NCBI GenBank assembly: GCA_963741315.1
Contig: CAVUHK010000008.1
Coordinates: 496,001 to 560,000 of the forward strand
Direction: 5' to 3'
DNA length: 64,000 nt
From: PALSA-1003 sp963741315
Lineage (GTDB): Bacteria; Pseudomonadota; Gammaproteobacteria; Burkholderiales; Casimicrobiaceae
Shown one piece after another: positions 25,656 to 37,873 of this stretch. The notes beneath the pieces were generated by a model that made no database searches, had not been told where the DNA came from, and saw only the letters and a program-made list of their open reading frames with translations. The translations under genes were made by a program, and so were the position numbers. Position 1 is the stretch's first letter. Each line of letters opens with the position of its first letter.

Positions 25656-25760
25656 CATTTCCACATGATGGAAATGATTTTTAAGTGCATGATTATTAAA
25701 AAATAATTGTGTATTGCAACGCCACATTTTTATTGTCAGCCGTTCCCAAGTTTGTTAATG
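25656..25760 (+). promoter_or_regulatory. AT-rich region with palindromes upstream of aceA
   Basis: The roughly 560-bp gap before aceA holds an AT-rich patch unlike the rest of the window. CATTTCCA-5-TGGAAATG (25656-25676) is a perfect 8-bp palindrome. ATTATT-AAAA-AATAAT (25692-25707) is a second. TTGTCA (25733-25738) and TTAATG (25755-25760), 16 bases apart, could be a sigma-70 promoter. The palindromes may bind a glyoxylate-bypass regulator. The role is inferred. The rest of 25466-26026 shows no gene. Confidence 0.45.
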
Positions 25761-26026
25761 TGATCCCAGACACACGCGCTCGCTGGAAACCACCACAACG
25801 AGCGCGCGAAGGGCCTGGGTTTGCTCGATTACCCCATCCATGCCCGCCCGACCGGCCGAACGACCTTCGCCGGTCCGTGCAGTGAGGCGTCCGCAACACA
25901 CAGTAGCGGACGAATCACACCGCGATTGCCGCGCGCACAGTGCGCGGGGTAGTCGCAGACCAGGTTCCGGCGCGCGCCATACGGCGTGCAGCTGGTTTGG
26001 CCATGACGCGAATGATGGGACAACCG

Positions 26027-27340
<1,314 letters not shown>

Positions 27341-27365
27341 GCAATAACGTTCCTGCCTGACGCCG

Positions 27366-27404
27366 ACGGCGCGGTCCCCGCAGGGGGATCGCGCCGTTTG
27401 CTTT
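27366..27404 (+). terminator. Rho-independent terminator after aceA
   Basis: ACGGCGCG (27366-27373) with TCCCC pairs with GGGGA and CGCGCCGT (27390-27397) around a short GCA-containing loop. TTTGCTTT follows. It lies 25 bp after the aceA stop and 12 bp before thpR. Confidence 0.85.
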
Positions 27405-27415
27405 AGGATGGATGG

Positions 27416-27955
27416 ATGGATCGCTCTACGCTGCGCTTGTTCTTCGCGCTCTGGCCCGACCCGCAGACCCGGGGCGCGCTTGCCCGCGTTGCCCAGGAAG
27501 TCGCAGGCGAAACCGGTGGGCGCGTCGTGGCCGCGGACAATATCCATCTCACGCTGGCGTTTCTGGGTGAGCGTCCGCGCGAACTCGTCGGAGCGCTGTG
27601 CGGGCTCGCCGCCGGAATCGAACGCGCGCCATTTGCGCTTTCACTCGACGACATCGGCTATTGGCGCAAGGCCGGACTCGCCTGGCTCGGATCGGAGGCG
27701 CCGTCTGTCGAGTTGCACGGCCTGCAGAGCGATCTTGCGCAACGGCTCGCCGGCGCCGGCATCGCGCTCGAGCCGCGACCGTTTGCGCCGCACATCACGC
27801 TGGCCCGGCGCATTGGAAGCATTGTGCGGCGGCGCCAGGCGCCGGCGATCATCTGGCCTGTCGAAGCGTTTGCGCTCGTGGCGTCGGAGCTTGGGCGCGA
27901 AGGCGCGCGCTATCGCGTGCTCGAGACCTGGCCGTTGCGCGCCGGCGCACGATAG
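27416..27955 (+). CDS. thpR: RNA 2',3'-cyclic phosphodiesterase (2H family)
   Basis: The protein has 179 residues. The two catalytic H-x-T/S-x motifs are HLTLAFLG (residues about 43-50) and HITLARR (about 125-131). This identifies the 2H phosphoesterase family once called 2'-5' RNA ligase. The N-terminal LRLFFALWPD strand is typical. The enzyme opens 2',3'-cyclic phosphates to 2'-phosphates. It is convergent with the peptidase fusion gene, with a possible hairpin in the 36-bp gap. Confidence 0.92.
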   Translation: MDRSTLRLFFALWPDPQTRGALARVAQEVAGETGGRVVAADNIHLTLAFLGERPRELVGALCGLAAGIERAPFALSLDDIGYWRKAGLAWLGSEAPSVELHGLQSDLAQRLAGAGIALEPRPFAPHITLARRIGSIVRRRQAPAIIWPVEAFALVASELGREGARYRVLETWPLRAGAR

Positions 27956-27963
27956 TCCACGCG

Positions 27964-27988
27964 CGGCAGCGCAATCGACCTGCTGCCG
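27964..27988. terminator. Hairpin between convergent genes
   Basis: CGGCAGC (27964-27970) pairs with GCTGCCG (27982-27988) around an 11-base loop between thpR and the convergent peptidase-fusion gene. There is no T run on either side, so termination is possible but not certain. Confidence 0.35.
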
Positions 27989-27991
27989 AGT

Positions 27992-30900
27992 TCAGGGCCG
28001 GGTCACCACCACCGTATTGTCCTGGTCGTCGCGGTCGATGAGTTTGTTGAGCGGATCGATTCCCGCTCGCGCCGGTTCGCCCGTCACATCGAGGGTGAAC
28101 TGGTTCTCGCCGGTGTGCACCGGATGACGCTCGATGGAGAGGACGTTGCCCTTGGCGTCGAGTACTCCGATGTCGACACGCGTGTCCACCGGCACGTCCT
28201 GTTCGTTACCGGCTCCATCCGCACGAACCTTGCGCGCCGAGACGACCAGTTTCACGTCGTACCTGCCATCGGCTCGCCTGTGCCCCTCCGCGCTCAGTGC
28301 GCGCAGGTCGTAGAGCGTGATGGTCTCGAAGAAGTCGGTGATCAGCGGCTGGTACTCCGCCGGCGTGACGCGACGCAACTCCGCGATCAGGTCGCGCGAG
28401 GTCGCGTAAGGAGGACCCTGGAAGCGCCAGCGTCGCACAAAGCTGGAAAGCGCGTCGTTCATCGCCGCCTCTCCGATCGCGTCCTGCAGTGCATAGAGCG
28501 TCAGCGCGCCCTTCTGATAGTGCACGTAGGCGGCGCCGTCGGCGCGCAGCAGCGGCTGTTCGGACTTCTGTTCGGTGCCCCGACCTTGCAGATAACGATC
28601 GAGCTCGTACTTGAGGAAGCGGCGCATTTTCACGTCGCCGTACTTCTGCTTGAGCACCATCAGCGCCGAATATTCGGCCAGGCTCTCGGTGATGAACTCT
28701 GCACCCTGCACGATTGGCCGGCGCTTCCTGGTGCGCCCACCATTGGTGCGCGACTTCGTGCGCGGTGACGAAGTAGGGATAGTCGACGTCCTTGGGATCG
28801 TTGTCGTCGACCTTTGCCGTGAAGCCGATCGCTTCGTTGAACGGCACGGTATTGGGAAACGACTCGGCAAACCCGCCGCGGCGCGAAAAACGCGGGAACT
28901 CGATGATGCGCACGATCTGGTGCTGGTATGGACCGTAGTGGCGCGTGAAGTAGTCGAGCGAATCCTTGACGCCCGCGACCATCCGGTCGAGGTTGTATTC
29001 GTGGCCGGGGTGATAGTCGATCTCGATGGCGACGTCGCCGTCCGGGCCATGCCAGGTGTCGCGCCGGAGCGCGTAGCGCGCCGACACGAATGAGTAGATG
29101 TCGGCCATGGTCGCATTCATGCGATACGCGATGCAGCGGCGACCGTTCTCGGTCCAGTCGCGCTCGACGTAGCCGGAGGTGACCGGCAGCTGGTCGCCCG
29201 CGGTGCAGAACTGCGCGCGATACGAGATCCAGTCCGCGTCGCGCGAAAGTGCGTTCTTGTTGTGGTACGCCTTGTCGTCGAGGTCGTGCCTGCGCGGCCT
29301 CGGCGGCAGACCGAATTTCCTGCGATCCGAGTCGGAACTGATCTCGCCGTCCTCGCTGTAGCCGAAGCTGGGGACCAGCGACGTGTCCGCGGTCAAGCCC
29401 GCATTGAGGAAACTGCCGTTGTCGAGGACGATCGGATCCGCGCCGTCGTTGCGGAAGCCATGTGCGCCATACTCGAGATCGAAACGCAAGGTAGTGGACG
29501 CCGACGGAGCGAGCGGCTCCGACAGCACGTAGTGATGCCAAGACATGTTCGGTGCTTCGTCGGCAAGCTTGGCCGGTATGCCGGGCTCGATGAGCCGCAT
29601 CGTCGCGATTCGCGGATACACGACGTAAAGATCGCGAATCGGCTGGTCGGTCTTGTTGACCAGCGTGAGCGTTCCCGCGACGCGTGCGCGATGCTGTTCG
29701 GGGTACAGGTCGACGCGCACGTCGACCGCGGTGGTGTACGGTTGCGGCGCCTGCGCCAGCGACTTGTAGCGCCGTTCATAGTCCGCCTGCACCTGCTGGC
29801 CGTCGTGCTTCGACCGGAACGGATTGAGCACGTGCGTGTTGTAGTAGATCCAGCCGCCAAAGCCGACGAAGGCGATGCCGGCAACGCCGGCGATGGCCTG
29901 CGAGGCGACGCCGAATCGCGACCGCGCGGCGTTTGCCCGACGCCTCCAGCCGCTGTCGCGACCGCGTACCCAGAATGCGTGCGCGACGACCAGCAGCAGC
30001 ACCGCGAAGGCGATCCAGTAGAGGCGAAACCAGAGCATCGCCGGCAGGAAATGCCCGTATCCGTTGACGTCCGAGTAGACGAGTTCCGGGCTGCTGGCGT
30101 AGCGGTAGAGGCGATCCTCGAAACCCAGATCGGGCAGCCGCGCCGTGACTAGGAACAGCAGCACGACGATGAAGTGGCCGACGTACTTGTTGTTGACCAG
30201 CGTGTGCACCGCCAGTGCGAGCACCGCAATGAGGAAATAGCCGGGCAACTGGATGACGAACAGCTCGAAGACGTAGTGCGCGAGCTCGATATTGGTGTAG
30301 CCCTTTGCCAGCTGGATGCCGATGCTGCACACCATCAGCACGACCATCAGCAGGAACTGCACCACGAAGATCGTGCCCAGTTTGGCGAAGAACGGCAGCC
30401 AGGTCGGCGCCGGAGTGCTGTCGGTGATGTCATCCATGCGCGAATCGCGTTCGCGCCACACCAGTTCGCCGGTGTAGATCGCGGTCACGATCAGGATGAA
30501 AAGGCCGAACAGCCCCGACACCACGTCGAGCATCTTGTAGGTGAGCGGGTAGGTGTTCGTCCCGTACAGGTTGCCCAGAGTGATCGTATTGCCGATCACA
30601 AGCAGCACACCGCCCAGGACGATGGTGAGAAAGCGCGGGCTGCGCAATATTTCACCGAGGTACAGGCGCATCAGGCCGGGCAGCATGCTGGCGAAGGCGC
30701 GCGCGCTGCGGTCAAGGCGTACGACGGGCAGCGCAAGTATCGGCGTTGCGACGTTGCCGGACGCGTCAGCGTCGACGAGCCGTGGCTTGCTGCGTCGCTG
30801 CGTCGTCACGGCTTGCATGCGGAAGGCGCGGAAACCGAGCAGCGTGACCACCACGCCCAGTCCCAGCCAGACGGCCCGATTCACCAGGAAGATGCCTTGT

Positions 30901-31632
30901 AGCGGAATCTCGTCGCCGTTCTTCTGTGCGACGCTCCAATAGCGCGTCAAGGTGTCGATGGCGGTGCCGCCGGAGGGATCGATCAGCGCGGCCAGCGTCC
31001 TGTTTTCCATGTCGCCCAGGAGATTGAACGCGACCAGGAAGCCAACGAGGACGATCACGCCGGCGACATAGATTGGCGCCATCTGCCGCGTCAGCGCGGC
31101 AATCACGAAGAAGCAGCCGCCGAGCCACAGCACGTTGGGCAGCACCACGAACAGGTAGGGGCGCACGAAACTCTGCCACGTCGGGGCGGCGACGATTCGG
31201 GCCGAGTCGACGCCCGGCCAGTGAGTGCCGACCACCACCCCGATGACGATGCCCAGGAACACGATGCCCAGAGTCATCCAGGCGCCGATCAGGCGTCCGA
31301 AGAAGTAGTCTGCTTTGCGTATCGGCGCGGTGAAGAAGAAGTGATATGTCCCGTATTCGAAATCCTGCTGCACCGCTCGCCCGCAAATCGATCCGATGAC
31401 GGTGACGCCGGTGAATCCGAGACGTGCTCAGGCCAAGCGCCAGCGCAAAGGGACCATTGATGAGTATTTTCTCGCCGCCGAAATTCACCGAAGCGCTAGC
31501 CAGCGCGCCACCTGCCGCCGCCATCCACAGTCCCGCGATGACGGCGTAGAGAATGAAATAGACCCACGTCGACACCATCCGCATCCGGTTGCGGAAGTCG
31601 AACCACGCAATCGCGAACAGTGGTGAACTCAT
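27992..31632 (-). CDS. ABC-2 type permease fused to an M1-family metallopeptidase (two frameshifts)
   Basis: Read through two frameshifts, this encodes about 1210 residues. The start MSSPLFAIAWFDFRNR (31632) overlaps the stop of the ATPase gene as ATGA. The first ~520 residues hold two sets of membrane segments of an ABC-2 permease (FGRLIGAWMTLGIVFLGIVI, KYVGHFIVVLLFLV). The rest is an M1 peptidase with HEVAHQWWAHQ and the zinc Glu in ESLAEYSALM. The frame is lost once near 31415-31430, between GPFALALGLS and GFTGVTVIG. It is lost again near 28712-28735, between HQWWAHQ and VQGAEFITE. Each behaves as one extra base. The fusion is a known family that pairs with an ABC ATPase. Assembly error is likelier than true decay, because the parts are otherwise intact. 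Confidence 0.85.
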
Positions 31633-32537
31633 GCTGCGGCGACAGACATCGGCCGCGGTTGCGCGGCGATGTGGCCGGCGATGGTGCAGAAGTAGACGTC
31701 CTCCAGATCCGCTTCGACCGGCTCGAACCCGGGTCCCGGTGCAATCTCGCTGTAGACGCGCACGATCGTTTGCCCCGCCTGCAGGCGGGTCGACACGACC
31801 GCCACTTGCGCTTTCAGCGCGTCGGCCTCTGCTCGGGTCACGGCTTTGCGCCAGATGCGACGCGCGAGACCGTCGGTCAGCGTGGCGGGCTCACCGGTCA
31901 GGAGCAATTTTCCGCCATTGATGATCGCAAAGTTGCTGCACAGGTCGGATACGTCGCTGACGATGTGCGTCGACAGGATCACTACGACGTCCGCGGCAAT
32001 GTCAGCGAGCAGGTTGTGAAAGCGCACCCGCTCCTCCGGGTCGAGACCCGCGGTGGGTTCGTCGACGATGACCAGTTTGGGATTGGCGAGCAGCGCCTGC
32101 GCGATGCCGAAGCGCTGGCGCATCCCGCCCGAGAAGCCACCGAGCTTCTGCTTGCGTACGCCTTCGAGGTTGACCCGCTGCAGCAGTGCATCGACCGTCG
32201 CGCGGCGGGAACGGGCATCGACGAGGCCCTTCAGGCGCGCAAAGTGGTCGAGCAGATCGTATGCGCTGACCTTGGGATAGACGCCAAAGTCCTGCGGCAG
32301 GTAACCCAGCACGGCCCGGACCCGCTCGGGTTGGCGCAGGATGTCGATGTCCCCCAGCGTTGCGCTCCCCGAATCAGCGCTTTGCAGCGTCGCCAGGGTG
32401 CGCATCAGCGTCGACTTGCCAGCTCCATTGGGGCCGAGCAGCCCGAACATCCCGGGAGGAATGGTGAGCGTCACGCGATCGAGTGCCTGCACGCCGTTGG
32501 CGTACCGTTTCGACAGGTCACGAATCTGGAGTTGCAT
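31629..32537 (-). CDS. ABC transporter ATP-binding protein
   Basis: The protein has 302 residues from the ATG at 32537, with GAGG 5 bases upstream. Walker A is GPNGAGKST, the Q-loop is LPQDFG, the signature is FSGGMRQR, Walker B is LVIVDEPTAGLDP and the H-loop is STHIVSD. The C-terminal extension (about residues 225-302) is typical of ATPases that serve ABC-2 permeases. Its stop overlaps the start of the permease-peptidase fusion, so the two proteins almost certainly form one transporter. The substrate is unknown. Confidence 0.93.
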   Translation of the reverse strand: MQLQIRDLSKRYANGVQALDRVTLTIPPGMFGLLGPNGAGKSTLMRTLATLQSADSGSATLGDIDILRQPERVRAVLGYLPQDFGVYPKVSAYDLLDHFARLKGLVDARSRRATVDALLQRVNLEGVRKQKLGGFSGGMRQRFGIAQALLANPKLVIVDEPTAGLDPEERVRFHNLLADIAADVVVILSTHIVSDVSDLCSNFAIINGGKLLLTGEPATLTDGLARRIWRKAVTRAEADALKAQVAVVSTRLQAGQTIVRVYSEIAPGPGFEPVEADLEDVYFCTIAGHIAAQPRPMSVAAA

Positions 32538-32708
32538 CAACGCCTCGACGGGATGAACGAACGGGGTGATAGTTGCAGCGGACGTCGCGAAGCCTCGCGG
32601 GCAGGACCGCAAGTTGTTTAGATGCGGTCAGCGCTGCATTCGGATTCAATGCGCAATCGAGGCGGCGCGCATGATCGCACGCCGGCGGACAGCACGACAC
32701 TACGGGGT

Positions 32709-33554
32709 TTAGCCGCCTCGAGCCACCGGCCGCGCCGGGTCCGCCGACCATTCACTCCACGAACCCGGATAGAGTCGCGATCCAGACAGGCCGGCAATGG
32801 CCATCGCGAGCAGGTTGTGGCACGCAGTGACACCGGAACCGCATTGATGCACCACCGACGCGGTGCTGCGCGCGCCGAGTTGCGCTTCGAATTCATGGCG
32901 CAGCGCCTCGGCCGACTTGAAGGTGCCTTGCGGCGTCAGGTTGATGGTGTACGGACGATTGATCGCGCCCGGAATGTGCCCGGCCACCGGATCGATGGGT
33001 TCCATGTCGCCGCGATAACGCTCGGGTGCGCGCGCGTCCAGAATGGTCAGCGAGCCGTCGTCGAGATGCTGCACGATTTCGTTTGCGGTGGCGGTCGGCG
33101 CCGGCGGGCGCGGCAGGAAGGTTGTCGGCCGCACCGTGGGCAGGTCGGCGGTCACAGGACGCCCTTCGGCCTGCCATTTGTCGAAGCCACCGTCGAGTAC
33201 CGCTACCCGCTCGTGACCGAGCCAGTGCAGCATCCACCACAGGCGCGACGCCCACATGCCGCTGTTCTGGTCGTACACGACGACCTGCTTGCCCTCGTCG
33301 ATGCCGATGTGGCCCAACGTCTCTGCGAGCACCGGGATCGGCGGCAGAGGATGGCGGCCATTGGCACCGGTCTTGGTGCCGGAGAGATCGCGATCGATGT
33401 GCAGGAAGTGCGCGTTGGGCAGGTGTGCGGTGAGATACGCGCGCTCGCCGGCATTCGCGTCGGTGAGCACGTGCCTGCAGTCGACGATGACGAGGCCGGA
33501 ATCGTGCACATGCGCGGCGAGTTCGGCGGTGGTAATGAGAGTGGTGTGATTCAT
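32709..33554 (-). CDS. Sulfurtransferase (two-domain rhodanese, 3-mercaptopyruvate/thiosulfate type)
   Basis: The protein has 281 residues in two rhodanese domains. The N-terminal one (LVIVDCRHVL, GHIGIDEGKQVVVYD) lacks a catalytic Cys loop. The C-terminal one carries the active-site loop CGSGVTAC and the preceding LDARAPERYRGD. The CGSGVTA loop is the one seen in SseA-type 3-mercaptopyruvate sulfurtransferases, while thiosulfate enzymes usually have CRKGVT. It moves a sulfane sulfur to thiols or cyanide in the cytoplasm. It lies between the M16 peptidase and the ABC genes on the same strand, with gaps of about 65 and 171 bp. Confidence 0.92.
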   Translation of the reverse strand: MNHTTLITTAELAAHVHDSGLVIVDCRHVLTDANAGERAYLTAHLPNAHFLHIDRDLSGTKTGANGRHPLPPIPVLAETLGHIGIDEGKQVVVYDQNSGMWASRLWWMLHWLGHERVAVLDGGFDKWQAEGRPVTADLPTVRPTTFLPRPPAPTATANEIVQHLDDGSLTILDARAPERYRGDMEPIDPVAGHIPGAINRPYTINLTPQGTFKSAEALRHEFEAQLGARSTASVVHQCGSGVTACHNLLAMAIAGLSGSRLYPGSWSEWSADPARPVARGG

Positions 33555-33619
33555 GGTTGGTGTGAACGCTTGCAGACGCGCCGCCGTTGACTCGACCGGG
33601 CGCGACGGTTGTTGCGGGA

Positions 33620-36396
33620 TCAGAAGAGGGTGCCCTTGACTGGCCAGACTTCGATGGGTTCGAGGCCGAGCTTCTTGAGCTGTGCTTCGAGCTGGGTGCG
33701 GTCGCCGACGGCGATGACCACCATTGTAGCGGGGTCGAAATAGCGGCGGGCCAGCGGCTCGGCGGTCGCGGCGTTCACCGCCGAGAATTGCGCTGGGAGG
33801 CGGCGAAAGTAGTCCAGCGGCAATCCGTAGGCGAACAGCTGCGCGAACGATGAAGACGTTGCGCCGTTGGTTTCGAAGCTGCCCGGCAACGACTCGGTCA
33901 GCGCGCCGCGGGACTTCGCCAATTCCGCCGGCGCGAACGGCGCCGTTGCGGCGCGCTTGAGCTCGTTCACGATCTCGGCGATCGCCGGCGCCGACACATC
34001 GCTGCGCACCGCGGTCGACACCATGAAGTATCCGCTGTTGCGGCCGAAGTCGAAGCGCGATCCCGCGCCGTAGGTGTAGCCCTTGTCTTCGCGCAGATTG
34101 AGGTTGATGCGACTGGTGTAGCCGCCGCCGAGCGCATAGTTGAGGACCTGAAGCGCCGGGTAGTCGGGCGTCGAGCGCGCGGCGCCGATGCGGGCGAAGC
34201 GCACTTCGGTCTGCGGCGCATTGGGCTTGTCGATGATGATCGCGCGCGCCGCGGTCGTCACGACCGGCGCAACGGCGGCAACCGCGGGCGCGTCACCGGT
34301 CGCCTTCCAGTGCGCCCCATTCGCGCTCGACCATCGCGCGCAGCTGCGTAGGCTCGATCGCTCCGACAACGACCAGCGCCGCGTTGTCCGGCCGAAACTG
34401 TCGCTTGCCACCAGCCGCGCAATTCCGCCTGCGTCGTCTGCTTTGTCGACTGTTCGGTGCCGATGCTGGACACGCCGAGCGGATTCGCCGCGCCATAGAG
34501 CGCGCGGACAAGGGCGACGTTGGCAATCAGGCCCGGCTCTTCCCGGGCACTGGCAAGATCGCTCAGGCGCGACTGGCGCTGCCGCTCGACTTCCTCCGCG
34601 GGAAAGGTCGGGTGCTGCGCGACGTCGGCCAGCAAGGTCATCGCTTCGGAGAAATTGCGCGACAGCCCATCGACGCTGAGCACCGAGGTATCGCGGCGCG
34701 TCGTGGCGTCGTACGCGGCGCCGAGCTGCTCGAACTGCTCGGCGATCTGGCGCGAATTACGCGTCGTCGTGCCGTCATCGAGCAGCGACACCGCGAAATC
34801 GGGAATGCCTGCCTGCGCCGGGTTGCCCGAGGCGAGCCCGCCATTGACGACGAGTTGCGCGGTCGCGATCGGCATCGCCGGGCGCTGGAAGTGCAGCACC
34901 GTGAGCCCGTTGGCGAGCTTGTACGATTGCGGCTCGGGCAGCACCGGCGCACGCGCCGGACCGGGCTTCGGCGGCTGGTTCCGCCACGGCTGGTCGGCGT
35001 TGATCGATTCTGTGCCGCTGGCGGTGGGCGCGGGGGGTGCAGGCGGATCGGGATCGAGCACCTTGTCGCCGCGGATCGCCAGCGTGACGATCCGTGCGTT
35101 CATGGGTAGCAACTCGCGCACCGCGCGCTGCACGTCGGCCGCGGTGACGCGTTGGTAGCGTTCAATGTCCTTGGGCAGGAAACCGGGATCGCCGAGATAC
35201 TGGTTGTAGAGATTGAGCTGGTCGGCGCGGCCGCCGGCTTTCTGCAGGCCCTGGTAGATCGCGCGCTCGATCTGGTTGCGCGCCCGCTCGACTTCGGCCG
35301 CGGTCGGCCCCTCGTTGGCGAGGCGAACGATCTCGGCGTCGATCAGCGGCTGGAGTTCCGCGCCGGTGTGCCCGGCGCGGGCGGTTGCCTGCACGCCGAA
35401 GATCGATGTCAACGCAAACGAATCCTGGGTGGCCGACACATCCTGCGCGACCTGCAGTTCGTAGACGAGCTTCTGGTAGAGGCGACTGGCCTTGCCTCCG
35501 GCGAGAATCCCCGCGGCCACGGTCAGTTCTGCATCGCCGGGCTTGAACGCCGGCGGTGTGAGCCACGACAGGTCGACGCGTTCGAGTTCGATCTGGTCGG
35601 TGACGGTGAAGCGGCGTTCGGCGGTCAGCGCCGGCGTGACGACCTTGGGCGGCGGAACATCCGCACCGCGCTTGAAGGAGCCGAACTGCTTCTCTACCAG
35701 CCGCTTGGCGGTGGCGGTTTCGAAATCGCCGACGATGACCAGCGTTGCATTGTTGGGCCGATAGTAGCGCTTGAAAAAATCGCGGACGTCGGCGATGCGC
35801 GCCGCCTGGATGTCGACGTGCGATCCAATGACGTCCGGACGGTAGGGATGGCCCGGCGGAAACAGCGCGTGGTAGATCGCTTCGTCGACGATGCCGTAGG
35901 GCCGGTTCTCCGTCGTCTGGCGCCGTTCGTTGCGCACCACGTCCTGCTGGTTGGTCAGCGCCGTCTGGTCGAGCGCGTCGAGCAGGTAACCCATGCGGTC
36001 GGCGTGGGTCCACAACGCAAGCTCGAGCTGGTTCGACGGCACGGTGTCGTAGTAGTTGGTGCGATCGAAGGACGTCGACGCGTTCGAATCGGTGCCCCCC
36101 GCGCCTTCGAGCAGCTTTTCGGCGAGTCCGCGTGCTGCGTGCTTGCTGCCGGTGAACATCATGTGCTCGAACAGGTGCGCAAAGCCGGTGCGGCCGGGCA
36201 CCTCGTTGGCTGCGCCGACGTGGTACCAGAGATTGACCGCGACGATCGGCAGGCTCTTATCCTGCGACAGGATCACTTCGAGGCCGTTGGCGAGCTTGTA
36301 CTTCTCGTACGGTATCGTCGGCAGCGCGTCGGCGGCGGCCGCGACAGGCAAGTACAGCGAGAGGCCCAACGCGGCCATGGCCATCAGTGTGCGCAT
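33620..36396 (-). CDS. M16 family zinc peptidase, periplasmic (two frameshifts)
   Basis: Read through two frameshifts this encodes about 920 residues. The start MRTLMAMAALGLSLYLP (36396) gives a signal peptide ending near AAAADA; the frame is open to 36471. The first M16 domain has the inverted zinc motif HLFEH and a downstream NERRQTTENRPYG. The second domain is the non-catalytic copy (TVLHFQRPAMPIATAQL, LGGGYTSRINLNLREDKGY). The frame breaks near 34396-34410 (GWWQA to FRPDNAALVVVG) and near 34285-34315 (EREWGALEGD to ATGDAPAVAAV). Each is one extra base in the coding sense. The layout of two M16 units in one chain is that of pitrilysin/zinc-protease homologues. Assembly error is the likelier cause of the breaks. 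Confidence 0.85.
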
Positions 36397-36483
36397 GAGA
36401 GAGTCAACAACGGAATGAGAGGTCGCGTCACCGGCCGCCGCCGACCGGTATGCCGGTGCGGCCGTGGACACCCGACTTTGAGT

Positions 36484-37587
36484 CTATAGCTGCGGCTCGA
36501 GTTCCCGGCGCAGGAACTCGTGGAATTGCTGCATGCCGTCTTCCATCGGCGACTGGTACGGGCCGATTTCATTGCGCCCCTGCTTCCACAGCGCTCGCCG
36601 GCCCGCCTCCATGCGCTCGCCGATCTCGTCGTCCTCGGCGGCGGTTTCGAGATACGCCGCCTGTTCCGCCTCGACGAACTCGCGCTCGAACAGCGCGATG
36701 TCCTCGGGATAGTAGAACTCTACGATGTTCGTCGTGTGGTCGATGCCGCGCGGGATCAGCGAGCTGACGATGAGCACGTGCGCATACCATTCGAGCATCA
36801 CATTGGGATACAGCGTCGCCCAGATCGCGCCGTGCTTCGGCGGCTCGCCGCGGTAGTAGTCGAGCACGGCCTTGTGCCAGCGTTCGTAGGTCTTGGTGCC
36901 CGGCTTCGCGAGGCCCGAGTTCACGCCGACCGTCTGCACCGAGAAACGGTCGCTGAATTGCCAGCGCAGGTCGTCGCAGGTCACGAACTGGCCCAGGCCA
37001 GGATGGAACGGCGCGACGTGATAGTCCTCGAGATAGACCTCGACGAAGGTCTTCCAGTTGTACCCGCATTCCTTGACCTCGACGCGGTCGAGCACGTAAC
37101 CCGAGAAATCGAAGTCGCGCGCCACGCTGATGCCGTCGAGGTCGCGCGCGATGTCGCGCTTGCCGTCGAACAGCAGGCCGTGCCAGTTCTGCAGCGGCGC
37201 GCTGTGCAGCTTGACGCATGGCTTGGCGTCGAACTGCGGTGCGCCCAGCAGGCCGCCTTCGAGGTCGTAGGTCCAGCGATGGATCGGACAGACGATATTC
37301 GGCACGTTGCCGCGCCCGTCGAGCATGATCGCCTGGCGATGCCGGCAGATGTTCGACAGCAGTTCGACGCCGCCGGCATTGCGCACCAGTACCTGCGCGT
37401 TATCGCGCCCGGCCAGCGTGAAATAGTCGCCCGTATTGGGCACCATCAGCTCGTGACCGGCGTAGCGAGGCCCGTCGTCGAACAGGACTTTCTTTTCGAT
37501 TTCGTGGACCGCGGGATCGCAGTACCAGGACACCGGGAGCTGCGAAGAAGCCTTCTGCAGCCGCTCTACAGTGGCAAGATTGGACAT
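36484..37587 (-). CDS. Rieske-type oxygenase, aromatic-ring-hydroxylating dioxygenase alpha-subunit family
   Basis: The protein has 367 residues from the ATG at 37587 (MSNLATVERLQ), with GGGAAAGG just upstream. A Rieske [2Fe-2S] site is formed by CRH (in SNICRHRQ) and CPIH (in IVCPIHRWTYD). The mononuclear iron site is suggested by VEVYLEDYHVAPFHPGLG (two His, with the Asp further on). This is the RHO alpha family, which also includes demethylases and choline/carnitine monooxygenases; the substrate is not predictable. No ferredoxin or reductase genes are adjacent. It is divergent from xseB. Confidence 0.88.
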   Translation of the reverse strand: MSNLATVERLQKASSQLPVSWYCDPAVHEIEKKVLFDDGPRYAGHELMVPNTGDYFTLAGRDNAQVLVRNAGGVELLSNICRHRQAIMLDGRGNVPNIVCPIHRWTYDLEGGLLGAPQFDAKPCVKLHSAPLQNWHGLLFDGKRDIARDLDGISVARDFDFSGYVLDRVEVKECGYNWKTFVEVYLEDYHVAPFHPGLGQFVTCDDLRWQFSDRFSVQTVGVNSGLAKPGTKTYERWHKAVLDYYRGEPPKHGAIWATLYPNVMLEWYAHVLIVSSLIPRGIDHTTNIVEFYYPEDIALFEREFVEAEQAAYLETAAEDDEIGERMEAGRRALWKQGRNEIGPYQSPMEDGMQQFHEFLRRELEPQL

Positions 37588-37873
37588 CGGCCTTTCCCTT
37601 CGTGAACCGCCAACCCAACAACCAATATAAGTGGCGGAATCGTCTCCGCCCCCCAACCGATTTGCTAAGTCAGCCAGCTACGAAAAACCGTAGGAAGGCT
37701 GCGTCGTCAAATGAGATTGCAATTATAGCCCGCTATGGACTCGCGGTCCACGCCGAAGTTCCCCGCGCAGTCAACGTTGACCGCAATCGACGAATTGGAG
37801 TACGTTGACCATCGTTTCAAGCACTTCCAACCGAACTGGCCGCGCACTGCGCGCCCCCACCGCGACTGGCACC

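Noticed and set aside
37633..37693. Small inverted repeats (GGCGGA/TCCGCC and CTACG/CGTAG) between the Rieske gene and xseB
   Set aside because: Stems of 5-6 bp are expected by chance in a GC-rich gap; no other support for an operator.
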